A stretch of 27,257 nt of DNA from Reticulitermes lucifugus. Lineage: Eukaryota > Arthropoda > Insecta > Blattodea > Rhinotermitidae. The stretch is taken from NCBI GenBank assembly GCA_026260175.1, contig JAKCWW010008045.1:1-27257 (forward strand), in the 5' to 3' direction. Positions 1-10,960 of this stretch are shown here, one piece after another. The notes beneath the pieces were generated by a model that saw only the letters and a program-made list of their open reading frames with translations, did no database searches and was not told the origin of the DNA. The position numbers were made by a program, and so were the translations under genes. Numbering within the stretch: the stretch's first letter is position 1; every line of letters starts with the position of its first letter.

Positions 1-167
1 CAGACGATACATGCGGGCGAACGACGGTAACGGGAACGATGGATAGAGGTTTCACTGTATTAGTTGTGCGATCATATTTCATCCTGTCCTTTTGCTGTGT
101 TGTTGATCGTCCTGTGGTGTATTGTGTACTGAGTATTGAGTATCGACTGTGTGACTAATATAATGCA

Positions 168-344
168 ATGCACCATACAAGTGATGATGATAGGATTGTG
201 TCACACAACAGCCACATCATCAGCAGTGCAGTGTTGACAGTTTGTAGAAAAGAGCTTCAAACAATATTTAATAATCTGTTCACCAGGTGTCAAGCATGTC
301 TTGAGAGTAGAAGGAAGTCATTTCCAACATGTACTGTAAATACA
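168..344 (+). CDS. Weak candidate first exon on the plus strand
   Basis: Open frame of 59 codons starting MHHTSDDDR and ending in a consensus donor (TACA|GTAAGT), preceded by a relatively CpG-rich leader at the left edge. Cysteines are present (CRKEL, CQAC) but no family is recognised. No second exon was found downstream on this strand. It could be the 5' end of a divergent gene or a decayed repeat. Confidence 0.22.
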
Positions 345-1584
345 GTAAGTTATATTATACATCTGATATCAGGAAATGCAGGGCCATCAAGTTTGCTGTG
401 CATCTGGGTTCAGTTTTCATGTGAACTCCCTGTATAAGATGACAGCCCCTTACAATCTCCAGTATTCAGGAAAATAAGTTCACGGACGATGTTTAACTTT
501 GTGCACAACAAACTCCTGCCCCCATTCTTTTTTCTTTTGAGACGATGAATAAGGAAGTATTCTTGGCTTATATCTGGGGAAATACAGCACATCATAAATA
601 GGCAAATATATATATTATAAATAATAGTTATTGTTACACAGCACCAAAAAAATTACAAAAATGATCTGACCCCAGTGTTAAAAATAGCTACCAGAAAGGG
701 AGATGTGACAGTAAATGACTAAGTATGGTAAAATTGAAGTGGGTTGTGGGGAAACAGGTTGTAGGTGTGGGCACATGCTTTTTGGTAAGTTATCAATCTT
801 TGAATTACATAACAGAGGAAATTTCTTGAACAGATGATAACCTACTGACTGTTCAAGACACATCCTTGTAAGAGATAATGTGTCAGCAATTTGTTTTCAT
901 CAAATACTGTGTATACGTCTTTAGTGCTTACATCTTAGATGGCTCGTTGAGAGCCGAAACATGTGTAGGGTTTGATTATGATAAGGGGCTGATCTGCACC
1001 TTGTTAGTGATTTGTGCATTTTGTAGGTGAATGTCTAGAACTGTGTATACATGTTTAGACACTGCGCTTATCTCATAAAGCTGTGAGATTGTTTACAGTG
1101 TCATGATTCAACATACTGTACACAGATAACACACAAGTTGAAGGTAACATGTAATACATACTGGTATCTAAAGTTCATGTTACATAACAAAATGCAATAA
1201 AGTGACAATACAAACTTCATGCATTGCTTGAAAAACCCCATGAAACAAATGAGTTCTAACTGCTAATATCACATAATACTAATCACAGACAGATGTTGTG
1301 GTGGGTGCTTTCTTCAGCACCTATAAAACCTACAATGCCCACCACTGCATTTACCTTTGCATTGCAAATCACATAATACAAAATGCCTTCTCCTGTGTAA
1401 AAGCCATTTTAGATGTGTGATCCTGAAGGACAGAGAGGGAATTCATCTCAACGAGGGATTTAAAAATGGTTGCATTTTATTTAACAACTGGTACATAAGT
1501 ACTTACTGCCACAAGAATGTTTAGTTTCATGAACACCTGAATGTGTGATCTGAGATTTTCACAGCATTGTTGATCAAGACTAAT

Positions 1585-1768
1585 CTTGTGGGATATGGCG
1601 CCATGTTCACTGGTAATTTGTTACAGACTTTTTGGAGTAGTGTGCTGTCTCCATTTTCAGGGTGATAAAACACAGCTTCTTTTGACTAGATGATGGAGGT
1701 AGCAAGCTCTTCCGAAACATTGGTAAAAAATTACAAATCAACACGGTGTCATATCCCATAAGACTGTA
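1585..1768. repeat. Foldback repeat copy 1
   Basis: The left arm (GTGGGATATGGCGCCATG region near 1590) and right arm (ACGGTGTCATATCCCATAAG near 1746-1765) are imperfect inverted complements. The right arm reads in one frame as SSETLV-x-x-YKSTR, a signature shared with the other four copies in this window. Confidence 0.6.
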
Positions 1769-2337
1769 ATTAACTTCTGAAAGTGTTTACTTTCTTTTTA
1801 ATTGCTCTGTTCAAGGAAAAATAATATCTGTCCAAGGGTTTCAATGATCATTTACTTAACCATAAATTTTCTGGTGAATAAACTCAACCAGAAAAAGACA
1901 CCCCAGAACCTCACTGCCGTCCTTCATTAACTGCATCTGTCAACAGATATTAACATCTACCAGAACTGTTATACAGTGGAAATAGTGTAACATTACAAAT
2001 GCACTTTTGTATATTATTATTATTCTTTGGCGCTACAACTCTTTGTGAGTTTTGGCCTGCTCAATACATCATAAATAGGTAAATTAAAAACACATCTGTC
2101 TTCTCTGGTTAGCAAGTGGCACAAAGGAAAAGACATACAAAACAGCATATGAGGATCTGTCCTGTACGGAATCCTCAAGCATGCAGCCAGTAACAAACCT
2201 GCCAACCAACAGCAGGTACGAACTTCTTCCGTAAAACGTAAATCACTTTCTCACATCCACTTTCACCAATACAGAAAACCTGCTGAAGTTATATTAGCTC
2301 CTAGCACATTCAGATCAACTTAATTAAATGTCTACAC

Positions 2338-2343
2338 TTTATT
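2338..2343 (-). promoter_or_regulatory. Possible polyadenylation signal of gene A
   Basis: AATAAA on the minus strand about 30 bases past the gene A stop codon. The spacing would give a very short 3' untranslated region, and in AT-rich DNA the hexamer also occurs by chance. Confidence 0.35.
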
Positions 2344-2373
2344 CTATGACAGAAGTTCCTCAGCTGCCTTCAA

Positions 2374-3128
2374 CTACATTCCCTTACCTACTGAATCATG
2401 AGACAAATTACACAGAGCCTCTGTTTTCACAGGCCCAGAATCAACAAACAACTGATGCTGATCCTCCACTGTAATTTCTTCGGCACTTTCATCTACACTA
2501 CTTAACTCCAGTTTTATTAACGAACATCTATCTGAAGAAGTATCAGGTGTTGTAACACTTGTATCCACCTTACTTTCATAAATGCTTTTCACTCTGCAAT
2601 GACCACTGTCATTATTATTACTAATAAATGCAGATACCTGACCTGTTTCATGAAGCTCCTCCAACATGTTTTCCACACTCACACAATCTAACACATGGGT
2701 CTTCATTTCCATTTCAAGTTCCCTGTTGTCATGAATTGAAACTTTACCTCCATCGAGGTCTTGCAGCAAACTTCCTACGCTATACAGTGCATCGTCAAGG
2801 AGTTTGTGGGCTTCGATATCACATATATTAGTTTCCATATTTTTATATCCATTTACAGGGGAATGTTCCTCTTTATAATCTTCATTTGTGTTTGTCTTTT
2901 CTGAAAGGCAGTCATTACTGAAGTCACATTGATACATGCTTTTGACATGCTGTCGAAGATGGCTGATCATAACAGATTTGTGCATAGTTCTGAAGAAACA
3001 AGTCTGGCACTGAAATGTTTTCTGTGTGAGGCTTGTCTTGACATCCTTATTACTTATATGTGCTGCATTCTCACCTTCTTTTGTAATGAAGCCAGCAGTA
3101 TTGTAATCCTGGAATGTAAAGAACTTAA
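2374..3128 (-). CDS. Gene A exon 5: C2H2 finger and acidic tail
   Basis: Ends at TAG (2374-2376). The C2H2 finger C293-x2-C296-x12-H309-x3-H313 contains HLRQH and is followed by YQCDF, as in gene B. The rest is acidic with no more fingers. The acceptor AACTTTAG at 3129 gives the phase needed by exon 4. A better-looking acceptor (TTTACATTCCAG, exon start 3108) would be out of phase unless a small unseen exon intervenes. The open frame runs through both. Confidence 0.78.
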
Positions 3129-6100
3129 CTAAAGTTATTGTGGTGGTGGTGGTGACAGTTACGCACGTGAGTCATAAAAGTATCCGGAATGTATTGTTTT
3201 AGAACAATACAATATTATCTAAGTATGTACAGTAAAGTAATTTTCCTACATATGGTCAAAACTGCTTCCCAGTAGCACTAAGGGTTCGTGTGTGTACCAG
3301 CATGCACAATGAGCAGAACAGCCAACATAACAAAATTTAAAAAAACATCCTTCCGGCCACTTGCTAACTCACCCACGTATATTATTCTCATAGCTTTACA
3401 GATACAGATACATCCCACTAATAGAAGATTAAAAGTGAAATGAAAGTTATAGTCTGAGACCGAGATCTGTGATTGCAGAAGCTGGGGAAATGTAGGGGAA
3501 GTATGAATTCGATAAGCCTGGCTCACATTCGTTAGTGAGTTGCAAAGCTGGGTCCTGAATTGTACATAAGATAAAATGTATGAATGGTTCATAAAGGCTG
3601 AAACTTGGCTTCAAGAATCAGGGTTATCACACAGTATTTCACTGATTATGTGGGGCTGGTGAAACCCTTCACTTCTGATTATATATCTCAGACACAAACT
3701 AAAATGTGCCACACACAAACATATACATTACAAGATGCACATGAGGAAACTGAGTTCCCAAATAGGTGGCTGTACGCCAGGCAGGTGTGGCCAACACACC
3801 TGTGTTACAACCGCCTTGCCATGGTGGGATAACAAGAAGACCTAAATGGGTGCACCACTGCTTACACCTCCCAAAGCCTGTTGCCCTAAGTATGATCCCA
3901 GGCCATTTGTCACTTTGCCAAAATACACTGACAGAGGGTAGTTCTGAAATTTGAAAGGTAACAAGTTAGGAAATTATCATAGAGCATAATACTTCTGGTA
4001 TGTTCCCACTGTGACTGGTGTAGTGTACCTAGACATGTTGGAGGAATTTCTTATGCTGATTTTGGAAGAAGACTGTCCTCATGCCATGCTATTTCAGCCT
4101 CTACATTTTCACATTACAGTTTGGGACTTCTTGGGTGAAAAGTTTCCATGGAAGGGTTTGACAAAAGCGGCCCTATCACCTGACCTTGCACCACTTCTTC
4201 TTCTTCTGGGAGCATGTAAAGGATGCCTTTAATGTTCCACCATAGCCCACCACTTTGCCAGAATTTGCTGCAAGTATATATAAGCTGCTGCACCTGCAGT
4301 TACAGCCTGCATGCTTACAAATGTGTGGACTGAACTGGAATACGGATATCATGTGTGCTGAACTACTCACAGTTCGCTTACTGACTACCTGTAAACTGTT
4401 ACGTGCACATCACAAAAACTTCATAACCCATCAAAATATGTTAATTTTCATTCCTGTACATCTTCTTTATCAGCATTACATAAAATCATCTACATTTCAT
4501 GTGTTCACAGTCTTTGCGTAAAGAAATGTTCCCAACCCTGACACATCTAACATCTTTACACCTTCTTTTCTCCTTAAACTACATAAAAGATTAAATTATT
4601 TACTTACATCAAATTCATTACCACTGAACAAAGGAATCAGTCCAGAAAGATTGTCTGCAACAAGAACATATCACACAGCATTACAAAGTAACATGAGCTC
4701 ATGCCCCCAGCCTCTCAACACAGAGGCCCCGGTTCAATCCCAGGTGAGTCCACATGGGATTTGTGGTAGGCAAAGTGGTACTGGGACAATTTTTCTCCAA
4801 GTACTTCGGTTTTACCCGGTCAGCATCATTCCACTTGTGTTCCACACTCATTCATTCACTTATAACCAAAGTTATATAATCTAAGCAACTGATAGCATCA
4901 TTAAATAAAACACTTGACACAAGTACCGCAGAAATCTTAATCCAGTATTAGGGAGTGAGCACATGCTAACACAGTGGAGTGATATGTACTATAGATGAAG
5001 ACTTGTGCCTTATATACAAAATGGCACCTACGCTGTCTCCCGTTTCATGTGGCAGCTTACTGGTCAGTGTAGATAACTGATGACTGAGTGAGTGACTTAA
5101 CTCCATGAAGCACAGTCCTTCTTGAGAAGCTAACAGTTCCTCAGCTACATAAAAAATTCCCCACATTTTATGGAACCCAAAAGTTGATTACAGAGTTTAC
5201 AACAGCCCACCACTTGTCCCTATCCGGAGTCAGATGAACCCAGTACACACTCCCCATCCAACCCCAGCTCTGTAAGATCCGTTTTAATATTATCCTCCTA
5301 TCTACTGTATTTAATTAATTATTATGGGAAAAAAAGCTCCATTCTACATTGTTTTGCTCTACATTGTGATTTTCAGGAAGGTAACTCCACTGTGACATGA
5401 AGACTTACTGTACCTACTCTCAAACAATAATCTTACCATTAAAATCTGGTATCCTGGACTGGAGTTCATCATGATGAAGACCCAGAATGTGTTTACCACG
5501 AATGCAGTTCAGAATACTTCTGTTCAACATGGCAAGCTCGACCTCAATCCGATCCACATAGTTCAGTAAGCGAGCACAACGTGAACACAGAACTTCTTGT
5601 TCATTCACCAACATTTCTAGTTCCTTTGCCATTAGTTTATCCAGTTTGTGGTGCATATGTACTTTGGTAGTGTTTGTGAGGCAATGTAGCGGAGTACCAT
5701 TTATCACAAGCTTATCGCATACAAAACAATGAGCTTCTCTTGCATCTGCCTCCAGCCCTGACAGACGACTTCTCTTAGGGTAAGTATGGTCATCCACATC
5801 CAGTTCCTAAAACAGTTCATGATACATTTATCAGGGATGGTAAACAAGCAAGCTGGACCAGCAAATTTGCTTGATTTGTATGCAGGCGGTGCATGGTTTG
5901 AATCTCAGCAGAGACAAAGGCTATCCTGAAGGACATTTTTCATATTTTTCTTAGTCTTCCACATAACTGCTGGGACAGTACCTCAATTACATCACAACTT
6001 CCTTCCATATACTTTCCTTATCATAACTCATGAAACATCATTAAGTCTGCCACTCTGCATGAATGTAACGGTAAAGTCTTCTCTGTCCACACCTTCAATG

Positions 6101-8767
6101 TATATAGGGGGAGCAGAAGTATAGCTCCACTCATTCTTCACAATGGCACTAGATGGAGGTTAGTGATTAACTTCACTCCCTGGCCGCTTTACCCTGGTAC
6201 CCACTAAATATGCTCAGTGGGCCCCAGAGATGGTCTGGATGTTTTAAAGAAGAGAAAAATTTCTTGCCCCTACCGGGATTCAAACCCCAGACCATCCAGT
6301 CCATAGCGTAGTTGCTATACCGCCTCCCCAACCGCAGCTCTGTCACTATCTGGCACTTATATAATGCACAAACAAATAAACAAAAGAATGTACACTGTAA
6401 TGACACCTTGCAGGTAGGATGAATTCTGCTCACAGAGATATGGAATTATGAAAACTATTCAACTGGTGAAGAAGTTTTTGATAGCTATGAAATCTGTTTA
6501 AAGCATAATCATGGACATTGATGACGACTCTCACTTATGACAGAGTGAATAACACACGGAATGACTATTTATATGTTATTAGGAACCATGTGCCATAGTT
6601 GAGTGCAACTTTCAGCACCAGTTCCCAATAAATGGTATGGCATCACTCAAAGTCACACTATTGGACGTTATGTCTTACACACCGTTTAGAGTATTAGGAG
6701 CGTGCGGAGCCACACTGCCATTTTCAATGTCAAATTGTGATTATCTGAAATGCAAATGTATAAATGCTTGGATCAGCCAAGCACCACATCCCTAATCATT
6801 ACTTCTGGAGTCACATGAAAGAACTCCTAAAAGGAATTTCGAGCACTGCGAATGAAATCTGAAAAAACCCCCACAGTCTCAAGGAGATAACCACTTCATT
6901 AACACAATACTGAAGGATGCATGCAGACACTGAACTTTTTTCATACCACGGATCAATATTAAAGAACGCTTGTCTTCGTTTTGCAATGAAGGTATTGAGA
7001 AATGTTTATTAAAAACCCCTATTTCTGGTACATTTTACTTTCCTTTTCAAACTGCCATTACTACTCTCACTTTTCATGTTGGACCCATTTCAATCAGTTA
7101 TTTAATAAATAACATCACAGTTTCTTAAGGTACCTGTACAATTGTCAATTCCTCTTCTTTTGCTTTGATTTGTCTTTTTGTTGTTACGTCATTTTCTGTG
7201 GATTGTTTTTCCTGTTTCATATCATGTTCCGTAAAAGTTTCTGATAGTTTCTTTGCCTTCTTGAACCTCTTCTACAACATAGAGAGTATTAGTACTCTGT
7301 ACTTAAAAAAGCAAGCTACACAGACCACTGTAATTATATTAAACATAATTACAATGCACAAGTTATCACACATTCATTTTGCAGAAATTTGAAACGCAAA
7401 AAGACATTATAAAACATCTTGTACTGTTTCCTCAAAGCTCGAATAGGAGGAAGTACACACTAGCAGAATAAAACAAATAACTGTTGTATGGAAATAAAAA
7501 ATAGTTTTATATATTTTTTATGGATGTGTGAGCAGTTCTAAATTTGAACAGCTCTTAGACTTTCAACAAGTCTGGTTCAGTTTGAGTTCAAATTTTCAAG
7601 TTCCATTATAAACATTAATTCTATCACCCAGAGTAAATGTCACATAAATGTGCAAGAACACATTACATGTGACTGCTTTGCATGTTACAAAGCACAGTAT
7701 TTTCAGGTGTTCCTTACAAAGTAAGACAGAAGGCCTTATGTGGATATCATGTCTATGTGCCTGTGCCTTGGTAGCAGGGCTGAAACAATTGGACTTATTA
7801 AAGAAATATTATGTAGGACACTTTCACTAAAAATTGTTTGATAATTTCACCTTTCCTTAACTGAAAAAAATAACCAACACCTTATTTTAACACCTCTATG
7901 CCTTTCTGTGTGTATCAACCATAACAATCTATATACATTTATCAAAGCAAAACATGATTTTATATATTTTTCTCTAAGTCTTGCAAATTCTGAGAAAATT
8001 AAATGAAAGGAATTTTTTGGTATAACCAAATAATTTGAGAACCACTGAACTAACCTGCATAAAAAGTAAATGAAAATGTAACGTAAAACTTACTACTTAC
8101 ATACACATGAGGAACAAACAGTGTTGGAATACTGCCATCCCTCAGACGTATTGTCTGTCCTGTTCTATCAAAGCACTTCTCTTCAAAATGAATTGAACAC
8201 AAACTAGCATGAACTGATGGTGTCCAGCCATACCTCCCCATTGCTGAAACCCATTTCTGTCTACGAGCTGGATCATGAGGAAAACTGAAAAGCATTCACA
8301 CTGCATTATTATTATGATAACCAAGACAAAGGTATTCCTGTCAATAGGAATCATTAATGTGTGTGTGGAGGATGGCATACCACTCCCCAAGGCTGAAGGT
8401 CAATCACATAATTATTTAAATATTGAAAATACTGAATGTTTCAAGAAAATGCCACTATATGATATAAGGCTGGTGCCCTCAGTGTGGAAGGAATTACAGG
8501 ATTTTTTTCAGATATGATAAATTTTAAATTAGTAAACAAATTCTTGTCAGCTTAATATTATTTTCACCGTGCATGTTTGTCAGATCATAAGAACAATATC
8601 TGAAAAATCATAATTCTTTAACTTAAACTATGGTTAGCTAATTGTAATGAGGGCCACATGTATAAACGTAATCCTGTTTGCATAACAGCTTTTCTACCTC
8701 ACCTATGAAAACTTATTCCAGAACCCTTTTTCTGTCTGTTAGTACATGCGCTGCACGAAGTTGGCAT
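2374..8767 (-). CDS. Gene A: THAP / ZAD-like / C2H2 nuclear protein (5 coding exons)
   Basis: Coding exons in transcript order: 8767-8703, 8284-8101, 7271-7134, 5806-5437 and 3128-2374, total 1512 nt, or 503 residues plus TAG. Domains by residue: THAP finger 1-78 (C5, C8, C51, H54; W33; SIPTLF at 73-78), a basic linker with KRFKKAKK (likely nuclear localisation signal) at 84-91, a ZAD-like domain (C156/C159, C203/C206), a C2H2 finger (C293, C296, H309, H313) and an acidic tail. It is a tandem paralogue of gene B, head to tail with it, but lacks the AT-hook exon and is about 265 residues shorter. A nuclear DNA-binding role is inferred from the domains. The main uncertainty is the acceptor of the last exon and whether a small extra exon exists between exons 4 and 5. 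Confidence 0.78.
4011..4365 (+). pseudogene. Mariner/Tc1-type transposase fragment
   Basis: The frame reads [33 protein letters not shown] and LSPDLAPL, then shifts frame and continues through VKDAFNVPP[12 protein letters not shown] to [13 protein letters not shown]. This is the C-terminal catalytic half of a DDE transposase family common in insects. A frameshift and in-frame stop show it is dead. It sits in gene A intron 4, antisense to the gene. Confidence 0.75.
4690..4870 (+). repeat. tRNA-related dispersed repeat fragment
   Basis: Contains CGGTTCAATCCC near 4730, resembling a Pol III B box, followed by GGTACTGGGACA and a TTTTCTCCAAGTAC stretch, a pattern typical of tRNA-derived SINEs. 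It lies in gene A intron 4. Confidence 0.45.
5095..5315 (-). pseudogene. Non-LTR retrotransposon C-terminal fragment
   Basis: The minus strand reads RRIILKRIL, then W[20 protein letters not shown], a stop, and NVGNFL. This is the conserved tail of an insect non-LTR retrotransposon reading frame (DRDKWRALVN-type signature). Stops and frameshifts show decay. It lies in gene A intron 4. Confidence 0.68.
5437..5806 (-). CDS. Gene A exon 4: ZAD-like zinc domain
   Basis: Residues 130-252 plus one base. The acceptor is CTGTTTTAG|GAA (phase 0) and the donor TTTAATG|GTAAGA (phase 1), the same phases as the matching exon of gene B. C156-x2-C159 and C203-x2-C206 are 43 residues apart, followed by [15 protein letters not shown]. 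ZADs form dimers through a treble-clef fold held by two CxxC pairs. The central sequence is divergent from textbook ZADs, so the family call is ZAD-like only. Confidence 0.83.
5807..7133 (-). other. Gene A intron 3
   Basis: About 1.3 kb. Outside the SINE-like copy I see no coding similarity, and in particular no AT-hook exon like that of gene B. Confidence 0.5.
6040..6390 (-). repeat. tRNA-derived SINE-like repeat, copy 1
   Basis: On the minus strand, GGGGTTTGAATCCC (6275-6288) matches a Pol III B box, with a tRNA-like segment upstream (TATAGCAACTACGCTATGGA). A body ending in a GAGTGGAGCTATACTTCTGC region follows. The same body recurs at least five more times in this window in the same orientation. 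It lies in gene A intron 3. Confidence 0.65.
7134..7271 (-). CDS. Gene A exon 3: basic linker
   Basis: Residues 84-129, 46 codons, phase 0 at both ends (acceptor ATGTTGTAG|AAG, donor GTACAG|GTACCT). It begins KRFKKAKK, a plausible nuclear localisation signal, and continues Lys/Glu-rich without a fold. It is supported by phase compatibility with both neighbours, not by homology. Confidence 0.68.
7272..8100 (-). other. Gene A intron 2
   Basis: About 830 bases of AT-rich sequence. No repeat family or coding similarity was recognised. Confidence 0.5.
8101..8284 (-). CDS. Gene A exon 2: THAP finger core
   Basis: Residues 22-83. The acceptor is GCTTTTCAG|TTTTCC and the donor GTGTAT|GTAAGT. It contains FPHDP, the invariant tryptophan W33, a proline at 44, LCSIHF with C51 and H54, and SIPTLF, the variant of the AVPTIF THAP signature. 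Unlike gene B, the intron inside the THAP domain falls just after residue 21 (phase 2) and not between C51 and H54. Confidence 0.88.
8703..8767 (-). CDS. Gene A exon 1: THAP start, 65-nt exon
   Basis: Encodes [12 protein letters not shown] through FH plus two bases. It supplies zinc ligands C5 and C8. The donor CATAG|GTGAGG joins in phase to exon 2, giving [13 protein letters not shown], the canonical THAP run. ATG at 8767 is chosen because THAP domains start within a few residues of the first cysteine. The frame is too short to stand out as an ORF and was found by looking for the missing half of the THAP finger. Confidence 0.8.
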
Positions 8768-9030
8768 TATACTACGGCGGATCCTTAGAGGGCTAATCAC
8801 TTCATTCAAACAAATATGGTCCCGACTTCCACAATCATTTAGTAATACTTTTCATTATCTGACATTCTACTATTCCAAGCGCTTTACAAGCTCCGTATGC
8901 CCACAGATTTTATACCTTCAATAGACTGCAAACTCCGTGGAAACGAAAAATTACACCACCATATATACCACCATCGTTCGTTATTGTAGCCGGCACGGCT
9001 CACAGGCTGTGGGTAAAGCACAGCATCCTC

Positions 9031-9116
9031 CTGGTCGTAACTCATGGAACTATGTAGCATGACATGGGCAAATCTGGTGGTAACTTATGGAACTATGTAG
9101 CATGACATCGGCAAAG
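9031..9116. repeat. 43-bp tandem duplication
   Basis: Two adjacent units with period 43, each containing TGGAACTATGTAGCATGACA and differing at only a few positions. It lies about 270 bases upstream of the gene A start codon. Confidence 0.85.
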
Positions 9117-9198
9117 CAGCTTCCTGCTTTGCCATACCCTCTCCTTCACCCTACTCCATTCACAATGGCAATAGAAAAATATGTGGCTTCGAAATTAT

Positions 9199-9342
9199 TA
9201 CAAACCAACTAAATACACTTATTAGGAAATATTATTTTACATATACTTCTTCCGACATATTTCTGCTCACATCAAAATGTAATGTAATGTAAAATAATAA
9301 AGCATATTCATTGCCTAATATGTGTATTCAGTTGTTTTGTAA
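9199..9342. repeat. Inverted repeat / MITE-like hairpin
   Basis: The left arm (9199-9240, ending AAATATTATTTTAC) is an imperfect inverted complement of the right arm (9289-9342, GTAAAATAATAA to TTGTTTTGTAA). Shared core segments are ACAAA-CAACT-AATACAC and TATTAGG. The spacer is about 48 bases. Confidence 0.65.
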
Positions 9343-9384
9343 GTGAACGGAAAAAGCAGAATATTAATATTCAAAATTATAGTC

Positions 9385-9541
9385 TTCCCAGTTATGGGAC
9401 TGTGTAGCCTGACTGGTGAATACCGAGGTTTCGTGCAGGACATACTGCCTCTCTCTTCCAACTACATGTGAAGCAGACCCAGAATGCTCCTCCAAAACAT
9501 TCTTAACCATGTACCAGACTACACGGTGTCCTAACCCAGAC
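9385..9541. repeat. Foldback repeat copy 2
   Basis: The left arm (CCCAGTTATGGGACTGTGTA) and right arm (ACCAGACTACACGGTGTCCT near 9515-9534) are imperfect inverted complements. The right arm shares the YQTTR-like frame with the other copies. Confidence 0.6.
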
Positions 9542-10104
9542 AGCATTATGAATCCTCACCACTGTGAGCACCTCAAATCCTGTATCAAATAATATAAAGA
9601 ACAAGTGAAGCATGGATGGAAATGTCACATTGGGAAAACTGACTTACAGGAAGTTCAGTATGTTCTTTTTTTACACAGTACTTAATACCACATTCTTTTC
9701 CCACCAACTGTGTACACTTTTCTCATATTTTTCCTCTCGAACAAACTGAAGAAACGAGATCTGGAACACTTCCTGGTTACAGACATTATCAGTATAAATA
9801 CACATTTTAGGGTCAGAACCACATATGATGAATTTCAAAGTTCTACTAAAATTATATCACAAGGACAATCACACACTCAAAACTACTTAAAATGTTGAAA
9901 GTTCTCGAAGTAGAAACAACGGCCTCCATTTTACACAACTGTCACCACATGAAATAAATTAAATACATATGCCATAACTATGATTATATAAATATAAAAC
10001 TTCATTTCTGATGGTGATATTTCCTTCACAGTACACACCCATATAAAACAATAGGCAAAACTGTATTTTTGTGTATTTTAATCTATATGTTCTTAGAGAG
10101 AACA

Positions 10105-10355
10105 CAGGAAAAGATTCTGGACTGAATGGTAGCAGGCATCCCCCAGTATCTTAATTTTACCATATTTTCAAAGATATATTTTGATGCTGATCATGCATTC
10201 TGTTCATGAAGCATAACAGTATACTTCGTTTTCTCTGCGTCTACTTCTAGACCAACTTCCTCACTAGCAACTAATAAATATACTGGGCTTTTCTTTACAG
10301 TATTTAGGTGTTCACCCACTACATCATAATTATCGGTTACATCAGGATTTGTTGT
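10105..10355 (-). pseudogene. Non-LTR retrotransposon reverse-transcriptase fragment
   Basis: The minus strand encodes DVTDNYDVVGEHLNTVKK, a frameshift, then VASEEVGLEVDAEKTKY and further on GDACYHSVQNLF. These match the fingers/palm-to-thumb region of Jockey/RTE-like reverse transcriptases, with an internal deletion between the last two blocks. Stops and frameshifts show it is inactive. Confidence 0.7.
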
Positions 10356-10874
10356 GTCCTAGTTAACTTGAAACTTCCCAATAGCATATTACAAAGGGAA
10401 GTTAGCAAGCAATGCTGATAAACATCTCCTTTCTTCAGACACTTCTGACTAGGATATTGTGAAATGCTTGCCTACCAGGATTTTAATATAGATGTCATTT
10501 AAAGACATTTTAATTGACCTAACTAGTTTCATGGGTATGTGAAACTCAGTAATACTAAATTTTATCAACCCCCTTTCTTGATTATCATAAAATATAATTA
10601 CAGTACAGTCCACTTACATTATGTTATAAATTTAACTCCCATTGAATTCTCTGTCTACCCACTGCATACTTTTTCAAGTTGACAGCACTTGGCTACTGTG
10701 ACAGACTTGTCTCATATGATCTGCTGATGTGGCCCTCACTAGTTCAGTGGTTCAATTACTGTAGCAGAGTGTAGCTGTTCTTGCAGTAAAAACATAGACT
10801 TGGAATATGGATGTGTAAAATGTAATAACAATGCACCTTCTGAATTCCTGTTGCATCTGCCTGGAGGATCAGGA

Positions 10875-10960
10875 AAGTCATGAAAACATGTCTCAGGGAT
10901 GAGGTACAAACCCAGCACCTTCCAAACATAAAGCAGAAGTTCTACCCACTAAACCATTGA
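10875..10960 (-). repeat. tRNA-like SINE head, diverged
   Basis: On the minus strand TGGTTTAGTGGGTAGAAC resembles a Pol III A box, and GGGTTTGTACCTC about 40 bases later resembles a B box. The cloverleaf is too degraded for a tRNA gene. Confidence 0.45.

Larger units (their letters stand above)
1..2373. other. Spacer left of gene A
   Basis: Apart from the weak exon candidate near the left end and a foldback repeat near 1585-1768, no coding similarity was seen. Short frames here lack splice context and recognisable motifs. Confidence 0.5.
3129..5436 (-). other. Gene A intron 4 (repeat-bearing)
   Basis: About 2.3 kb between the ZAD-like and C2H2 exons. It holds the mariner fragment, a SINE-like fragment and a LINE tail. 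A short GTG run lies near 3142-3156. No additional gene A exon was recognised, but a very small one cannot be excluded. Confidence 0.55.

Noticed and set aside
4011-4365. Functional transposase gene
   Set aside because: Contains a frameshift and an in-frame stop, and only the C-terminal half is present.
10875-10960. tRNA gene
   Set aside because: A- and B-box-like blocks are present, but no stable cloverleaf or anticodon stem could be drawn. It is a tRNA-derived repeat, not a tRNA.
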